DNA of 64,000 nucleotides from Flaccisagitta enflata (GCA_965153355.1 OZ231126.1:62682001-62746000), one strand, 5' to 3'; shown: positions 40,300 to 51,552, counted from the first letter of the stretch. A program made the numbers and translations. The notes: generated by a model not told the origin, from the sequence alone.

Positions 40300-42764
40300 A
40301 TGTCTGCGGAATCAAAAATTAACGACGTTCAGAGATCTGTCGATCATCAATTGGCCAAAATACGCGCCATCCGAGAGGATCTGAAGCAGCATCAACTCTG
40401 CATGGGCAAAGTACGAAACAACGCCGTCGACGACGAAACATCCAACTCGCTGAAGGCAAAAGCCGACGCCGTCAAAGTTGGCGGCGACATTCTCGTCAAC
40501 ATCGGCATAGAGTTGGGCCAAATTCTGCAAAAAAATCGCGATCTCCCGGAGAAAACTCTGCCGTGGTTGACGCACGATTGGATTCGAGACTTCAACACAT
40601 TCGACGAGCAACTTCGTCTGATCAAAAACTACGAAGAGACGCCGAGTCATAACAAAGATGGAGTTCCACCTGAAACTCTCCGTCAATTCCGCGACTTGGC
40701 CCGAGAGTGGAATGGCTTGTCGAGTCTCGTGGAAAGCATTAGATCGATGGCCGACGAGATGATGCAAATTCGGTCGATTTTCAACGCCGCCGCGGTGTAA
40801 ATCGCCGCCAAGTACAACGCAGGAGTCGACGCCTTTCGGAATGCCATATCGACGGCGACGAGTGAATGTCGTCTGTCATTACAAAGCCGACGATTCGTCG
40901 TGTTGAAACATCCGGGTCCTTTAGTTAGGCGTGACAAACGAGGTAAAATCACTCTTGGCGCCTTGGATCAATCTATCCACTTGGCGTCGATCCTCCAGCG
41001 CGGCGCCGTCGAATTGTTTGAAAGTCCAGACGCCGATGAAAGATCATCCTTAAATTCACCGCCGCCCTCTCCGGCCTCGTCGGCGTCATCCATCTCAACG
41101 GCGTCTTCATTGGCATCCAGCGCCGCGTCGACGATGATGGCGCCGCGCGATTGCGATCGACGCGAGGCGCTGAAAATGAAACCGGAAATAGGGGAAACGT
41201 CAGGCGTCGTCGTTATCAACTTCAACGGCAGCGACGACGATATGAAAATCCGCGACGCCAAACGGTCGCAAAGCAAGGGCGCTTCATCCAAGCTTTACAA
41301 TCTTCGTTTCAACTTCAAATTGATCAAACCCGACGCCTCCGCTGACGAGGATTCCTTCGAGGGCGTTTGTCTCATAACAAGACCGTTTGGCATCATCTCC
41401 AACACGAGTCAGGAAGCGGAGCCATGGTGCGCCCTCTTCTGGCGCCGCTTTTTTGGATCAAAAGACAAAGTCGTCTCTTGGATAGAGTTTTTCGACAAAT
41501 TCTCCGAGTTTTTCGAAGAAGAAACCGGAAGAGGATTTGGCGGAAGTGGTGGCCTTTATGAAGTCGGCGGCGGCGGCGGAGGCAGCGCCGCTGCGGATGT
41601 AAATCTAGCCAAGTATCGCGTCAACGATCGCGAGTTGACGGGACAGGAAGCGCGCATTTACGAGACTCTGTTGGCCAAGAGCACGTCAGTGCCTGCCGTT
41701 ACGCGTTCTTGGCTGATGGACCCGGCGTTCGGCGAACTCGACGAATTTGACGCCAATTACGACAAGAAGAAGAAATCCAACCCTTTCAGTCGATGGAAAT
41801 ATCTGTATTCATACATCGACGTGCTTAAGGATAAATACGGCGCCATTGGAAACGAAAAGAGATGCTTACTTCGTCTTTGGCGAGACGGCCTCATTCTCGG
41901 CTTCGTCAATCATCTCGATTGGTTTTCTCGCAAGAAACCCGGCAACTGTCTCTTACGATTCAGCAACCGACAACCCGCCAGAATCGTCTTCACCTTTTGG
42001 GTCAAAGCCGTCGAGAAGAAAACCGGAAGGAAATCAACGAAACCGTACAATTATCAATTTTCCAAAAGGTCGCTGAAGGAGCAGAAAGTCTCTCCGATTT
42101 TGCGCATTTTGCAAGAGAGTCTGCCAAAAAAGGACGACCAGGGCGACATCGTGCTCGAGTCGGATTTCGTCGGTTCATTGATTCATCTCGATTGGGCGCG
42201 GAATCCCGGCGTCGTCGCCTTCGGGGACTTGGAAGCGAAACTGCGTCAATATCTGCGCGACGATGGCGCCGAATCCAAAGCCGTCTGCAACGACGGATAT
42301 GTCACGGGAGTCAGCAGCAACGAAGAGTTGTGGCCGATTTTGAGAGAGCACCTCGCCAAACTCAATATTGATATGGATACGGAGGAGGAGGAAGAGGAGG
42401 AACAAGATGAGGAGGCGACGGCGGCGACGGCGATGGAAATAGAAACAACGGTAGGGCAGAGAGGAGGCGGAGGAGGTGGACAAGAAGCAACGTCGGAACA
42501 ACCTATTTACCCTACTGTTCTTAGTCTTTCGCCAAATGATATGTTACTGATGTATGATGAAAACGGACAACTAGTCAGCACTACGATCTTAACGTGTCAA
42601 CCTGAAATCATGACTCAACAAACAACGCTTCCTGACCATGTTTTACCACTGTCGCAACAACAACAACAACAACAACAACCTCAATTAGTATTACAACAAC
42701 AACGACCCCAACAACAACAACAGCAACAAGTATCACAACAACAACAACAACAGCAACAACAAGT

Positions 42765-42826
<62 letters not shown>

Positions 42827-42963
42827 TCGTCGAGTTCTGCCCAACGAATCTTGTGACGACTCAATCGAGTCTAAAGAACAACCTGGACACTTTAAACACA
42901 CCAGATTGCCCGGAAGTCGCAAATCCCTTTTTCCCAGACGATGGTGGCGTATTTGAACTCTAA
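40300..42963 (+). CDS. STAT-like transcription factor, intronless, one in-frame stop
   Basis: A single frame of 887 codons broken only by TAA at 40798-40800 (codon 167). STATs are latent factors that, once tyrosine-phosphorylated, dimerise through SH2 domains and bind DNA. Codons 1-166 (MSAESKINDVQRSVDHQLAK onward) look like the coiled-coil domain. 168-205 include AGVDAFRNAISTATSE and RRFVVLKHPGPLV. 200-400 should be the DNA-binding region with a Ser/Pro/Ala-rich insert. The linker contains WCALFWRRFFGS. The SH2 domain has GLILGFVNHLDWFSRKKPGN and LLRFSNRQ, with the phosphate-binding Arg near codon 553. CNDGYVTGV places the candidate activation Tyr near codon 667. An acidic run and a long polyglutamine ((CAA)n) precede the stop. 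The N-terminal oligomerisation domain is absent. ATG at 40300 is preferred (AACAATG) over 40222, which would add a lysine-rich non-conserved leader. No introns, ATTAAA at 43027 and A12 at 43047 suggest a retrocopy. The stop could also be an assembly error. Confidence 0.8.
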
Positions 42964-43026
42964 TTTCCAAACCTACTACCAGTAAACCTGAGTTGAACCC
43001 CTAAGAATACAACTGTAGTTAACTTC

Positions 43027-43058
43027 ATTAAATTGAATGAAACATCAAAAAAAAAAAA
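43027..43058 (+). terminator. Possible poly(A) signal and A-tract behind STAT
   Basis: ATTAAA (43027-43032), then 14 bases on a run of 12 A (43047-43058), 64 bases after the STAT stop. It could be a genomic A-run or the imprint of a reverse-transcribed tail. Confidence 0.4.
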
Positions 43059-43123
43059 GTTTAATATTGCTAGAAATTGTCATCTCAAAAATCTGGAATT
43101 TTGTTTCTTTTCTCATCTTTTGT

Positions 43124-43327
43124 TTTTTAGTCGCTTGCTAATTGCCATGAGAGGCTCTGTCTGTCGGAAGGTTGGAAACGCGGAACTTGACATGAAGTAA
43201 AATCGACTAAAAAAGGGATTTCTGAAAATTACTGCCCCCGCCCAACCGCATTGCAGCCCCCACCAACCCACATACTACCGCTGCCTACCCGCAAGCGACT
43301 ATTATTAGCCGTATATCTGGCCTTGTT
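43124..43327 (+). mobile_element. HINE-like element, AGTCGCTTGC word
   Basis: TTTTTAGTCGCTTGCTAATTGC, CATGAGAGGCTCTGTCTGTC, CCCGCCCAACCGCATTGC, CTGCCTACCCGCAAGCGACT, ATTAGCCGTATATCTGGCC, TTGTT. The word AGTCGCTTGC pairs exactly with GCAAGCGACT, a variant not seen elsewhere here. Confidence 0.88.
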
Positions 43328-43329
43328 TT

Positions 43330-44670
43330 TCTGAAATCGGTACATATGATTAAAATGATGAGATTTCACCGAGGAAATGGTTCAATGCTAAAATTCAGAA
43401 CGGATTCGATTACGCCACCCTCATCATGCCTACGTCTGTCAGTTTAGCCTCATTGCATGAACTATTTCCCCGTTTAAATGGTGGGTACTCTGATTGAAGT
43501 AACCGACCAAGAAGCAAAGTAACCCACCAGGCAACAAGTAGCCCAGCGGGCAAATTAAAGAAGACAAGAATGAGGGTTGAAATGAATAAAGGCTCAGAAG
43601 TGTCGAGCAAAAATTAAGCAACGGATGAGCGAATTAACGAACTGATAAAGAAAAAAACGTAAAAAAAGTAAAAAAGGAACCATCAAAAAAAGGAAAAAAA
43701 AACAAACAAAAAAAAAACAAAAAGAAAAACTAAAAACAAACTAGAACGCCAAAATTGATTATTTATATCACGCTTGTCAATGGTGAAAAGAGATGAACCA
43801 TTTAGTTGAGAATGAGTTGGAACCATTTACTTGTAATTTTCTTCTATCTGTGTGAAAATATTTCGCAGAAATTGCATCCTATCATTGTGTTTTCAAAAGA
43901 TACTAAGATAGGCGAGAAAATATTGTTTTATGTTTTGTTGGTTAGACCGACGAATTTCTATTGTTTTTTTCTACTCGCTTGTTAGCCACTCGATATTTTG
44001 TTGCGTCGGTCGGTCGTTCAGTCACATTTTCACTGTACTAGAATTACCTTAGACCGTATTTGCTCCATTCAGGCTGGTTTCTTCCCGATGTGTTGGCATC
44101 CGACCTCGATTGATCGCCTTTGAGATAGACAGTGACAATGATATAAAGTTATTTCTTAGTTCGACATAACTTTGTAACATGTTAACAGTGTCAAAACGAC
44201 GCTTAACAATTTAGCACTTGTTGTATGAGATGCCAAGTATGGACTAGCTCAGGAAATGGTGTAATAAGTACTACACGCAGCATGAGATGGAAGAGAGAGG
44301 TACACATTAGATGCTGTGAATTTACCAAAGTATTCATTCGTTAATGAAGAAGAGTGTTTCATATTGTAAATAAACTCTGCAATATTGGCCCACCGTTACA
44401 AGTTGCTATTGCTTTGGCCTTACCATTTGCGACCAGCGCTGATTTTTCATCGCCATCCATGTTGAATAGTCGACGGAGCGTGGTAATTTAACGACTTAAA
44501 TTTTGAGTGGCAGATTGACCGCTTAGCGGCTAGTTTGTACAGGAATGTGAGGTCATGAAAGGCTTTCAATTAGGGGGCTTCAGTCGCCGCCTAAATGACC
44601 AAAATCACGCGGGATGGAAATGAAAAACGAGTCCAATATTTTGGCCAGATGGTCATCTATGGAGCGATAG
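43330..44670. other. Spacer, no gene supported
   Basis: AT-rich, with an A-rich tract at 43650-43740 and a worn HINE 5' end near 43970-44030 (CTCGCTTGTTAGCCACTCGA, GTCGGTCGGTCG). 44400-44700 is somewhat GC-richer without a convincing frame. Confidence 0.5.
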
Positions 44671-45027
44671 CATGACGTCGCCTGGACCGAGCGCGTGCGC
44701 CATCATCGAAACATCACACCATATGTTTGCCCAGACTCAAGTTTCTACGCGTCGTAGGTTGTCGCTCTTGCACTTGTCGTTCTTCTTATCGTTGTCGCCG
44801 TTGGTCGTATTGCACAGAGCAGAGATAAAAACAGTTGACATATTGGTTTTAAAAAGACACCCACTGGTCAATTCAGCGTGTCTTATAGCCTGTCGTCAAA
44901 CGAGCGTCGTTAACAACATGGAAATGCCGTAATTACTCGAGCTTGAGTCAACCGTAACGAGTTTTCATTTGGATCCAATACTGTAGGGTGACGAAACTCA
45001 CACTGTGGCATCCGCGTTAGACGGCTT

Positions 45028-45193
45028 CTAGAGTTTCTTGCTGGGAGCACGCGCTGACGCTGAGACGAACGAGGCGACGATGAGAAGAACGACAAGGATG
45101 ACGACGGAAGATGGCAAGATGACGACGACGAATATGGCGACGGTAACGTCGTCCAAGCGCCGGTCAATCTTGTTAGTAATTAACGGGGAAAAT
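45028..45193 (-). CDS. Possible last exon of a membrane protein
   Basis: A (CT)n tract ending TCTTTCAG makes a strong acceptor. The frame then reads FSPLITNKIDRRLDDVTVAI, FVVVILPSSVVILVVLLIVA and SFVSASARAPSKKL, then TAG: one or two hydrophobic helices and a basic tail. Codons are GC-rich like the true exons. No upstream exon was found and the valine/leucine-rich GTC run could come from a (GTC)n microsatellite, so this is weak. Confidence 0.25.
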
Positions 45194-45248
45194 CTGAAAG
45201 AGAGAGAGAGAGAGAGAGATGGAAAATAAAAAATAAACAAAAAGAGAG

Positions 45249-45467
45249 AACAAGTGACGCGGGGTCACAATATCGTCGCGGACGGGTGGGAAAGGGCGCA
45301 CAACCCCCATCCACACTTTCGCCCACCCCAAATGCACTCACGCACACAGATAATCACAACGGCAGCCTCAAAATTGCACATTTTAGTGTTTTCAACTCGA
45401 CCACCATAACGGACCAACGCAACTGACCAACAACCTCTTAAATATAGTTGCTTCTCCGCAACTAAAA
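45249..45467 (-). mobile_element. HINE-like element, GTGACGCGGGGTCAC terminus
   Basis: AACAAGTGACGCGGGGTCAC (5-bp stem), TCGTCGCGGACGGGTGGG, AACCCCCATCCACAC, ACGCAACTGACCAAC, CCTCTTAAATATAGTTGC, CCGCAACTAAAA. Confidence 0.8.
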
Positions 45468-45473
45468 TAGAGA

Positions 45474-45669
45474 AACAAGTGACGCGGGGTTACAATGTCG
45501 TTGCGGACGGGTGGGCAGGGGCATCTAACTCCCATCCACACCCCAACCTAACCCCTACATACGAACATACACAAAGAATATCTAAACACTTGTTTTTTCC
45601 GGACAGATGGACCAACGGACCGACGGATGGACAAAGCCTCCTAAAGAGTTGCGTGTCCGCAACTAGAAA
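45474..45669 (-). mobile_element. HINE-like element, tandem neighbour of the previous
   Basis: AACAAGTGACGCGGGGTTAC, CGTTGCGGACGGGTGGGCAG, ATGGACCAACGGACC, CCTAAAGAGTTGCGTGTCC, GCAACTAGAAA. It starts six bases after its neighbour ends, in the same orientation. Confidence 0.82.
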
Positions 45670-45766
45670 TAGAGAATGAGAGAAGGAACAGGTCACATAG
45701 GTCACATAGTCAGTGGTTACCGATGCCCCATTGATCTAATTTGATATTTATTATTATTAAGGTATT

Positions 45767-45858
45767 GAGGCAGTGACTCTGGAGCCAATGCAATTGGGTG
45801 TTTCTGCCTACTTTTTCTTGATCACCGTCACTCTCCTCTTGGGCTGATCAAAGGACAA
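45767..45858 (+). CDS. Possible orphan exon with a membrane helix
   Basis: After TATTATTATTAAG the plus strand reads IEAVTLEPMQLGVSAYFFLI and TVTLLLG, then TGA. The hydrophobic run could be a helix. There is no good donor or neighbouring exon, and the length allows chance. Confidence 0.2.
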
Positions 45859-45886
45859 GATTTGCCAAAAAAGACCAAAAATGTTG

Positions 45887-46057
45887 TTTTTAGTCGCGGA
45901 CTAGCGACTCTATAAGAGGCTTTGTCCGTCCGTCCGTCCGTCCGTCGGTTGGTTGGTTGGTTGGTCCGTGGTGATCGAGTTGGAAAGTGTGAAAACACGC
46001 ATTTCCGCCCCTGCCCACCCGTCCGCGACTGGTATTGGCCGTGTATCCGGCCTTGTT
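45887..46057 (+). mobile_element. HINE-like element, AGTCGCGGAC word
   Basis: TTTTTAGTCGCGGACTAGCG, CTCTATAAGAGGCTTTGTCC, (GTCC)n(GGTT)n, TGATCGAGTTGGAAAGTG, CCACCCGTCCGCGACT, GGCCGTGTATCCGGCC, TTGTT. It is nearly identical in layout to 52513-52695. Confidence 0.9.
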
Positions 46058-46091
46058 ATTGGGAGAAATGGGAAAATGCCCATTTTCATTG

Positions 46092-46310
46092 AACAAGGCT
46101 GGATACACGGCTACCCCAGTCGCGTGCGGGTGGGCAGGGGGCCATATTTGATGTCACTAGATCACTTGGGCAGGAGCAGTGAGGCCATAGACCGCAAAAC
46201 CCCCAAAAAAGTAAAGTGTGACGGACGGACGGACCGATGGACCGACAGACCAACGGACCGACGGACGGACCGACGAAGCGGGGTGTAGAGTCGCGTCACG
46301 CGACTAAAAA
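46092..46310 (-). mobile_element. HINE-like element, AGTCGCGTGC word
   Basis: AACAAGGCTGGATACACGGC, CAGTCGCGTGCGGGTGGGCAG, CACTAGATCACTTGGGCAGG, AGTAAAGTGTGACGG, (GGAC)n, GGGGTGTAGAGTCGCGTCACG, CGACTAAAAA. It lies 34 bases from the previous, inverted element. Confidence 0.9.
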
Positions 46311-47470
46311 CTCATTAAAAATGCTGAATTCCAGGCGTGCATTTTTTTCTTTCCTTCCGAGTAACTTATATTTTCCCCTGAGATTTTCTGACTCGTCAAA
46401 CAAGTGTAACTTCAAGTTTATGGAGATGAAGTTGTTTCATCATCAATTATCTTATTTGCATAATGCAGTTTCAAGACTTCTGGTTTTTGAAATGACAAAC
46501 ATTCAAACTTTACTCAATTGGAATAAAATCCAAATACTAACACGCTGCTTAAACTAAAAAAACAGGTAAAATTTTACACTTTCTAAGTGCAAAAAGATCA
46601 TACTGGTTTTATTTGTTGTAAAGTTTTGTAAAAACAGATTCATGCATTGCATTTTATAAATCCTCTTTGAAAGCCAGAATGCCGGAATTTCACCACTCCT
46701 TCCTAGAGTTTGACAGGGACGCACTTGCTCATTGGCAATTAGGCATTGAAGTACTATCGAGAACATAAGTATATCGACAGTATGGGGATTGGTTAATTTA
46801 GCAGTAAAGGAATCATAGAAAAACCGCCAAAATATGTCAGATACTTGATATTACGTCTTTAGGTTTCAACACATATTTGTACGTGGGTTTCTAAGCACTT
46901 TAACACAAATGCTTTGTATAAATGTATGATAACTATCCCTCATAAAAATTCATTTAAAAAATTCCTTAGTGTATGCCATGTTCTCCCTTTTGCTACAGTT
47001 GCAATCCCAATGATTCAGAGAGGTTGAAATCAACCAAGATAGTGTAGCAAAGGTGTTGGGCGCTGTAATTAGGACCAAAAATAGGGTGGAAAAAACCTCC
47101 AATCTATCTGAAAGGAGACTTAGTAACTTGTGAAAAAAATAAATGCATTTTTTTGGCCATTTTCTAATTGAAGTATCAATCTTGTTTTGCCTGTCAATTC
47201 TAAACGCCTTGAGCTAAAAGGATGCGGTTTGCGGCATTTAGTCAGAAATTCAAAATAGTTTCAGAATCTCACTGATTTTTATAAAAAAAATTTATTCTTA
47301 ACAGAGTTATTGCTTAAAATGCCTGTCGACATACATATGTTCTAGATAGTATTGAGCACTGATGGCTCAATTGTCTAAAAGACAAATTTTTTTATCGATG
47401 ATAGTGTCTTTGGATGAGTTGACTGGTTTGTAAGTCTGGATTAGAGAAACTTATTTGAGTCGCTAATAAA
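46311..47470. other. AT-rich spacer, no gene seen
   Basis: No frame with codon bias and no element termini recognised. 47180-47300 resembles 37290-37380 (GCCTTGAGCTAAAAGGATGC against GCATTGAGCTAGACAGATGC), hinting at an undefined dispersed repeat. Confidence 0.5.
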
Positions 47471-47476
47471 TGTGGT

Positions 47477-47693
<217 letters not shown>

Positions 47694-47765
47694 ATCTGTC
47701 TCTCTGTCCCCCCCTGTGTCTGTCTCTTTGTCTCTCACATTATTTTTTTAGTCTCTGCTATTTTC

Positions 47766-48545
47766 TTTTTTTTTCAGTCGCACGCACGCGACTCCTTTAA
47801 CCACAATTTTGGTTGGTTGGTCCGTTGGTCTGTCACCATTAGGTTTTTTTGTGTATATGAGCCGTTTTTGCCGACTGCTCCTGCCCAAATTTATGATTAG
47901 CCCTTTTTGGGCAGCGGCCTCAAAGGGCCGATGTCCTGTAGTACACAGGGGGGAATTTCGAGACGTCCGTCCTTCCGTCCGTCCGTCCGTTCGTCCGTCC
48001 GTCCGTCCGTCCGTCCCCCCCTTGGCCATTGGGGGCCTCAATTTTGCTCTCTCAGGCCTGATTTTGGCCCTCTGAGCCATCAGAATAGGCTGAATAGCCC
48101 TTTCAGACCTCAATTTAGCCCTTGAGACCTTTAATCAGCTCTCCAGACCTCATATCTGCCCTCCAGACCTCAAATTAGCCCTCCATACCCCAAATCCACC
48201 CTCATGGCGTCACATCAGCTCATTAGGCCTCAAGCCTGCCCTTCAAACTTCAAATTTACTCTTTAGAACCTAATTCTGCCCTCCAGGCTTCAAAACCGCC
48301 TTCAACGACCTCTGTCCATCTTCTCAGACCTAATATACCTCAGGACGTCTTGAAATTACCCCCTGTGTCCTACAGGACATCGGCCTTTTGGGGCCGCTGC
48401 CCTGCTCTCTCTTCACTACTTCACTTGATCACTCCAAGCAGAGCATCAGGTACCGCTGACCATGTGCGATCCTTGGATGACTAGTTATCACTAGTATCCC
48501 TGCCTAACCACACGCGACTTTGGTAGCCATGTATCCGGCCTGGTT
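47766..48545 (+). mobile_element. HINE-like element split by a foldback element
   Basis: Left TTTTCAGTCGCACGCACGCG, ACTCCTTTAACCACAATTTT, GGTTGGTTGGTCC, CTGCTCCTGCCCAAATTTATGA. Right CTAACCACACGCGACTTTGG, AGCCATGTATCCGGCC, TGGTT. The foldback 47909-48402 and its tail interrupt it. Confidence 0.7.
47909..48402. mobile_element. GGGCAGCGGCC foldback element, copy 2
   Basis: GGGCAGCGGCCTCAAAGGGC, CGATGTCCTGTAGTACACAG at the left. CTGTGTCCTACAGGACATCG and GGGGCCGCTGCCC at the right. GATGTCC/GGACATC pair here where copy 3 has GAAGTCC/GGACTTC. (GTCC)n and a CTCxAGACCTCAAATxxGCC minisatellite are inside. The shared tail CAGGTACCGCTGACCATG follows. Confidence 0.8.
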
Positions 48546-48549
48546 CTTT

Positions 48550-48680
48550 TTTGTTCTTCTTGCTCTTTTTCTTCTTCTTCTTGTTCTTCTTGTTCTTCTT
48601 CTTGCTCTTCTTCTTTTTCTTTTTCTTTTTCTTTTTCTTGTTCCTTTTCTTTTTCTTTTTCTTTTTCTTTTTCTTCTTCT
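48550..48680. repeat. (CTT)n/(CTTTTT)n tract
   Basis: About 130 bases of pyrimidine repeats. Phenylalanine/leucine frames are artefacts. Confidence 0.9.
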
Positions 48681-48956
48681 CCTCCCTAATCCGAGACCTT
48701 CTGAGAGGCCCCCGCGTCCTTCCGAGTAACGGCGTTACTGGTTACTCCAAAAAATGCATGCCTGCTGAATTCATATGACAAGCATGTAGAATTGGATGAT
48801 GACTACACTGATGCTGATTGTCTCTCCTTTCGCTCGTTGTTGTTGCTGTTCTTGTTGTTGCTTTCGTTGTTGTCGTCGTTGTTGCTGTTTTGTTGTCATT
48901 GTTTTGTTGTCATTGTTTTTGTCATGTTTTTTGTTGTTTTTATTGTGGTTGTTTTT

Positions 48957-49682
48957 GGGCAGCGGCCCCGAAGGGGACGAAGTCCTGTAGAACACAGGGG
49001 GAATCTGTCCGTCCGTCCGTCCGTCCGTACGTCCATCCGTCCGTCCGTCCCCCCCCACCCTTGGCTTCGTCTCCTTTGGGGCCCTAATCCAAACTGTATG
49101 GCCCAAATCCGAGCAAAATGGTCCAAATCCGCCCAAAATTGGCCAAATCCAGGCAAAATGGCCTAAGACCAGGTAAAATGGGCCTTATCAGGCTAGAAAA
49201 CCTGAATTCTGGCCTGAGTTCTTTCATCTTGACCCCTTAAACTTAGATTCTAGCTCCAAAAACCCACATCCAAGCCAGAAACCTGACCTTTGGGACCCAG
49301 ATTCTGACCTCCAAGACCTAGGTGCTGGCCTAAAAGACCTAAATCCTAGCCTCAGAGGACCAAATCCTGACCTCAGAAACTGAAATCCTTGCCTCTGAGA
49401 CCAAGAAATTGGTCTCTGAGACCTAGATTCTGGCCTCAGAGACCCAGATCCTGGCCTGCTCCTGCCTCAACTTAACCTACAAACTATACAAAAATGGCAA
49501 GGGTACCATTGTCCATATTCTGCCTTTTGTCAGTTCTCCTTGATATTCAATGAAAATTTGAATAACAGGGCATCCTGGACAGAAGGAAGGCAAACAGGAT
49601 GGTCGGACAGACGAACGGATGGACGGACGGACAGATTCCCCCTGTGTTCTACAGGACTTCGTCCCCTTCGGGGCCGCTGCCC
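48957..49682. mobile_element. GGGCAGCGGCC foldback element, copy 3
   Basis: The left arm GGGCAGCGGCCCCGAAGGGG, ACGAAGTCCTGTAGAACACA, GGGGGAATCTGTCCG is the exact mirror of 49631-49682, about 50 paired bases, with (GTCC)n next to both arms. The middle is a diverged minisatellite of about 16-18 bases (TCCTGACCTCAGAxACxxAAA). Tail GGGTACCGCTGACCACTTAC and CCTTTGGGC extends to about 49757. Confidence 0.88.
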
Positions 49683-49779
49683 TGCTCCCTCTCAACCTTC
49701 ATCACTTCCTACTCAAGCAGGGCACGGGTACCGCTGACCACTTACTGCCTTTGGGCTGCTATTGCTGTTGTTGTCATTG

Positions 49780-49849
49780 CCCTTGTAGTTGTTTTTTTTT
49801 GTTGTTGTTGTTTTTGTTACTGACGTTATCGCTGCTTTCATTTTTTCTC

Positions 49850-49883
<34 letters not shown>

Positions 49884-50130
49884 CAGTGTTGCTATTGTTT
49901 TTTTTTTAAATTTTTGTTTTCGCTGTTGAAGTCATTGTTGTTGATCTCATTGTTGGTTTGAGTGTTGTTTTGATTGTTGTTTTTGTTATCATTGTTGTTG
50001 TTTGCATTTTTGTTGTTGTTGTGGTTTGCATTGTTATTGTCGCTGTTTGCATTGTTATTCTCGTTGTTGTTTTGTTGTTGTTTTTTTTTCTTTCTTTTTT
50101 TTTGTGGCAGTTGTTTACGGTGCTTTGATT
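49780..50130. repeat. (GTT)n-rich tract
   Basis: About 350 bases of GTT with ATT and TTT interruptions, directly behind the foldback tail. (GTT)n and (CAT/CGT)n tracts also neighbour copies 1 and 3. Confidence 0.85.
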
Positions 50131-50430
50131 TCAGAGTCATGTTACTTTTGCCTTTGATTTGATCCTGGGGGATGTTCACATGAGCGTCTCAAGACGGTCT
50201 TAAGAACTTTTCAGAAAGTCAACTTAAGAACCTTCTTCAAAACCCTTCTTGAACTCGGACTCTATTTTTTTTTTCAAACAGTCTTAAGATACCGTCTTAA
50301 GCACCCTCTTCAAGAACCTTCTTCAATTCACTTTGGCTCTAAAGGCACCTACTTGTGACTGTGAATTCATGAAAGGCATGACAAGAGATTTCCCAGTGCA
50401 AAAATAGAAGCAACGCCAAGAGATGTCCAA

Positions 50431-50849
50431 TACACCCTTTTCATTTTGTAAGAACATGGATTTTTAACGTCAGCCTCAGTGTCTCTTTTAGACGCTCAAG
50501 CATTCTTGACATGTCTTTATTTTTGAATTAGATAATCTCTTTAATTATGTATCTATATCAATATAAAAATCTGTTTTTTAAGCAATTGTAAAAAAAACAT
50601 TTTTATTAAATAAAAAGAAATGTAAGATTAAAATTTAATAGATAATGAATAAACACTATAGAAAGCATTATCAAAATATCCATCATTCAGGGTTTTTTAT
50701 CCAATTTTACTATTTTTTTGAAAACTTATATTCTTATCTTCAAATCTGATGATTGGCATGTTCCTAAGAGTAAAATGTTTTTATCTCTTAGCCAAATCTG
50801 AAGCTGATGTTCTTATAAACAGTGTTGTTTTAAAAAGAAAAGCGTGTAG
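50431..50849. mobile_element. TACAC...AAGAAC element
   Basis: Left TACACCCTTTTCATTTTGTA then AGAACATGG and GTCAGCCTCAG. Right inverse TACACGCTTTTCTTTTTAAA, with TTTATAAGAACATCAGC inside it. Confidence 0.7.
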
Positions 50850-50936
50850 ATGCACTCTCTTTAGATGTAAAATAAAAAGATACAAATTATCAGTAATGGC
50901 GGCTGTCGCCGTAAGGAAAAAATTTGTAAGCATTTA

Positions 50937-51552
50937 CAACCTTGGAAATAAGTTTATCGCATCACTTAAAGCCTCATATCTCCATTAGAAATCAAAAAAT
51001 CCATAAAAAATTGGTGAGATTCTGAAACGTCTTCGAATTTTCTAGCAGTTGGCACCAACCGCGTTCCTGTGCATTTAACCGTTTAGAAATGAGAGCTGAA
51101 TGATGTTAGGTTCCTCTTTTGAAAAATGGCATAAAAATGGCATTTTTGAAACGCGGTTCATGGAAGATCGCGCGCCCGCTCATCTGGCTGTTTCAATGAA
51201 GCAATGGCACCAAAGGCACAATGTCAAAGGTCTAACACTTCTTCAGTTACCCCAGGAACCGCCCAGATCTCAACCTGATTGAATCTCTATAGTCTCAATT
51301 GAAGCAATGGCGAAGTAGAGAATGTGCAACATAGATGGCAAGACTAAAAAAAATCGCGCTTAAGTCCGGAGGAAGATCACGCTATCATACCTTCAGTCGC
51401 AGTACAAAGGCTTGCTAAGACGCATGAGAGCGTTTGGAAAGGTCAAGGAGGGCAAGACCAAATGTCAATATTGTAACATACATGTTAATTGTATTATCTT
51501 GTCCATAAAAAGCCCCTTAATCCATAATGCGATAAACTTTTTTCCAAGATAG
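50937..51552 (+). pseudogene. Tc1/mariner-like element with broken transposase
   Basis: Ends CAACCTTGGAAATAAGTTTA and the inverse of CTATCTTGGAAAAAAGTTTA then TCGCAT, with TA outside each end. Inside, FMEDRAPAHLA (near 51160) matches the D-x-A-P-x-H block of DDE transposases. About 34 residues on, in another frame, NRPDLNLIESL then a stop, SQLKQW, matches P-D-L-N-P-I-E. The N-terminal DNA-binding part is missing. Frameshifts and stops make it dead. The leader ATGGCGGCTGTCGCCGT lies just outside at 50896. Confidence 0.75.

Noticed and set aside
45890-46288. Frames spanning HINE copies that recur at many loci (GWAG, SVRRSVGPSVRPS types)
   Set aside because: The same peptide phrases recur wherever the elements lie, in either strand. 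They are translations of (GTCC)n and element arms, not genes.
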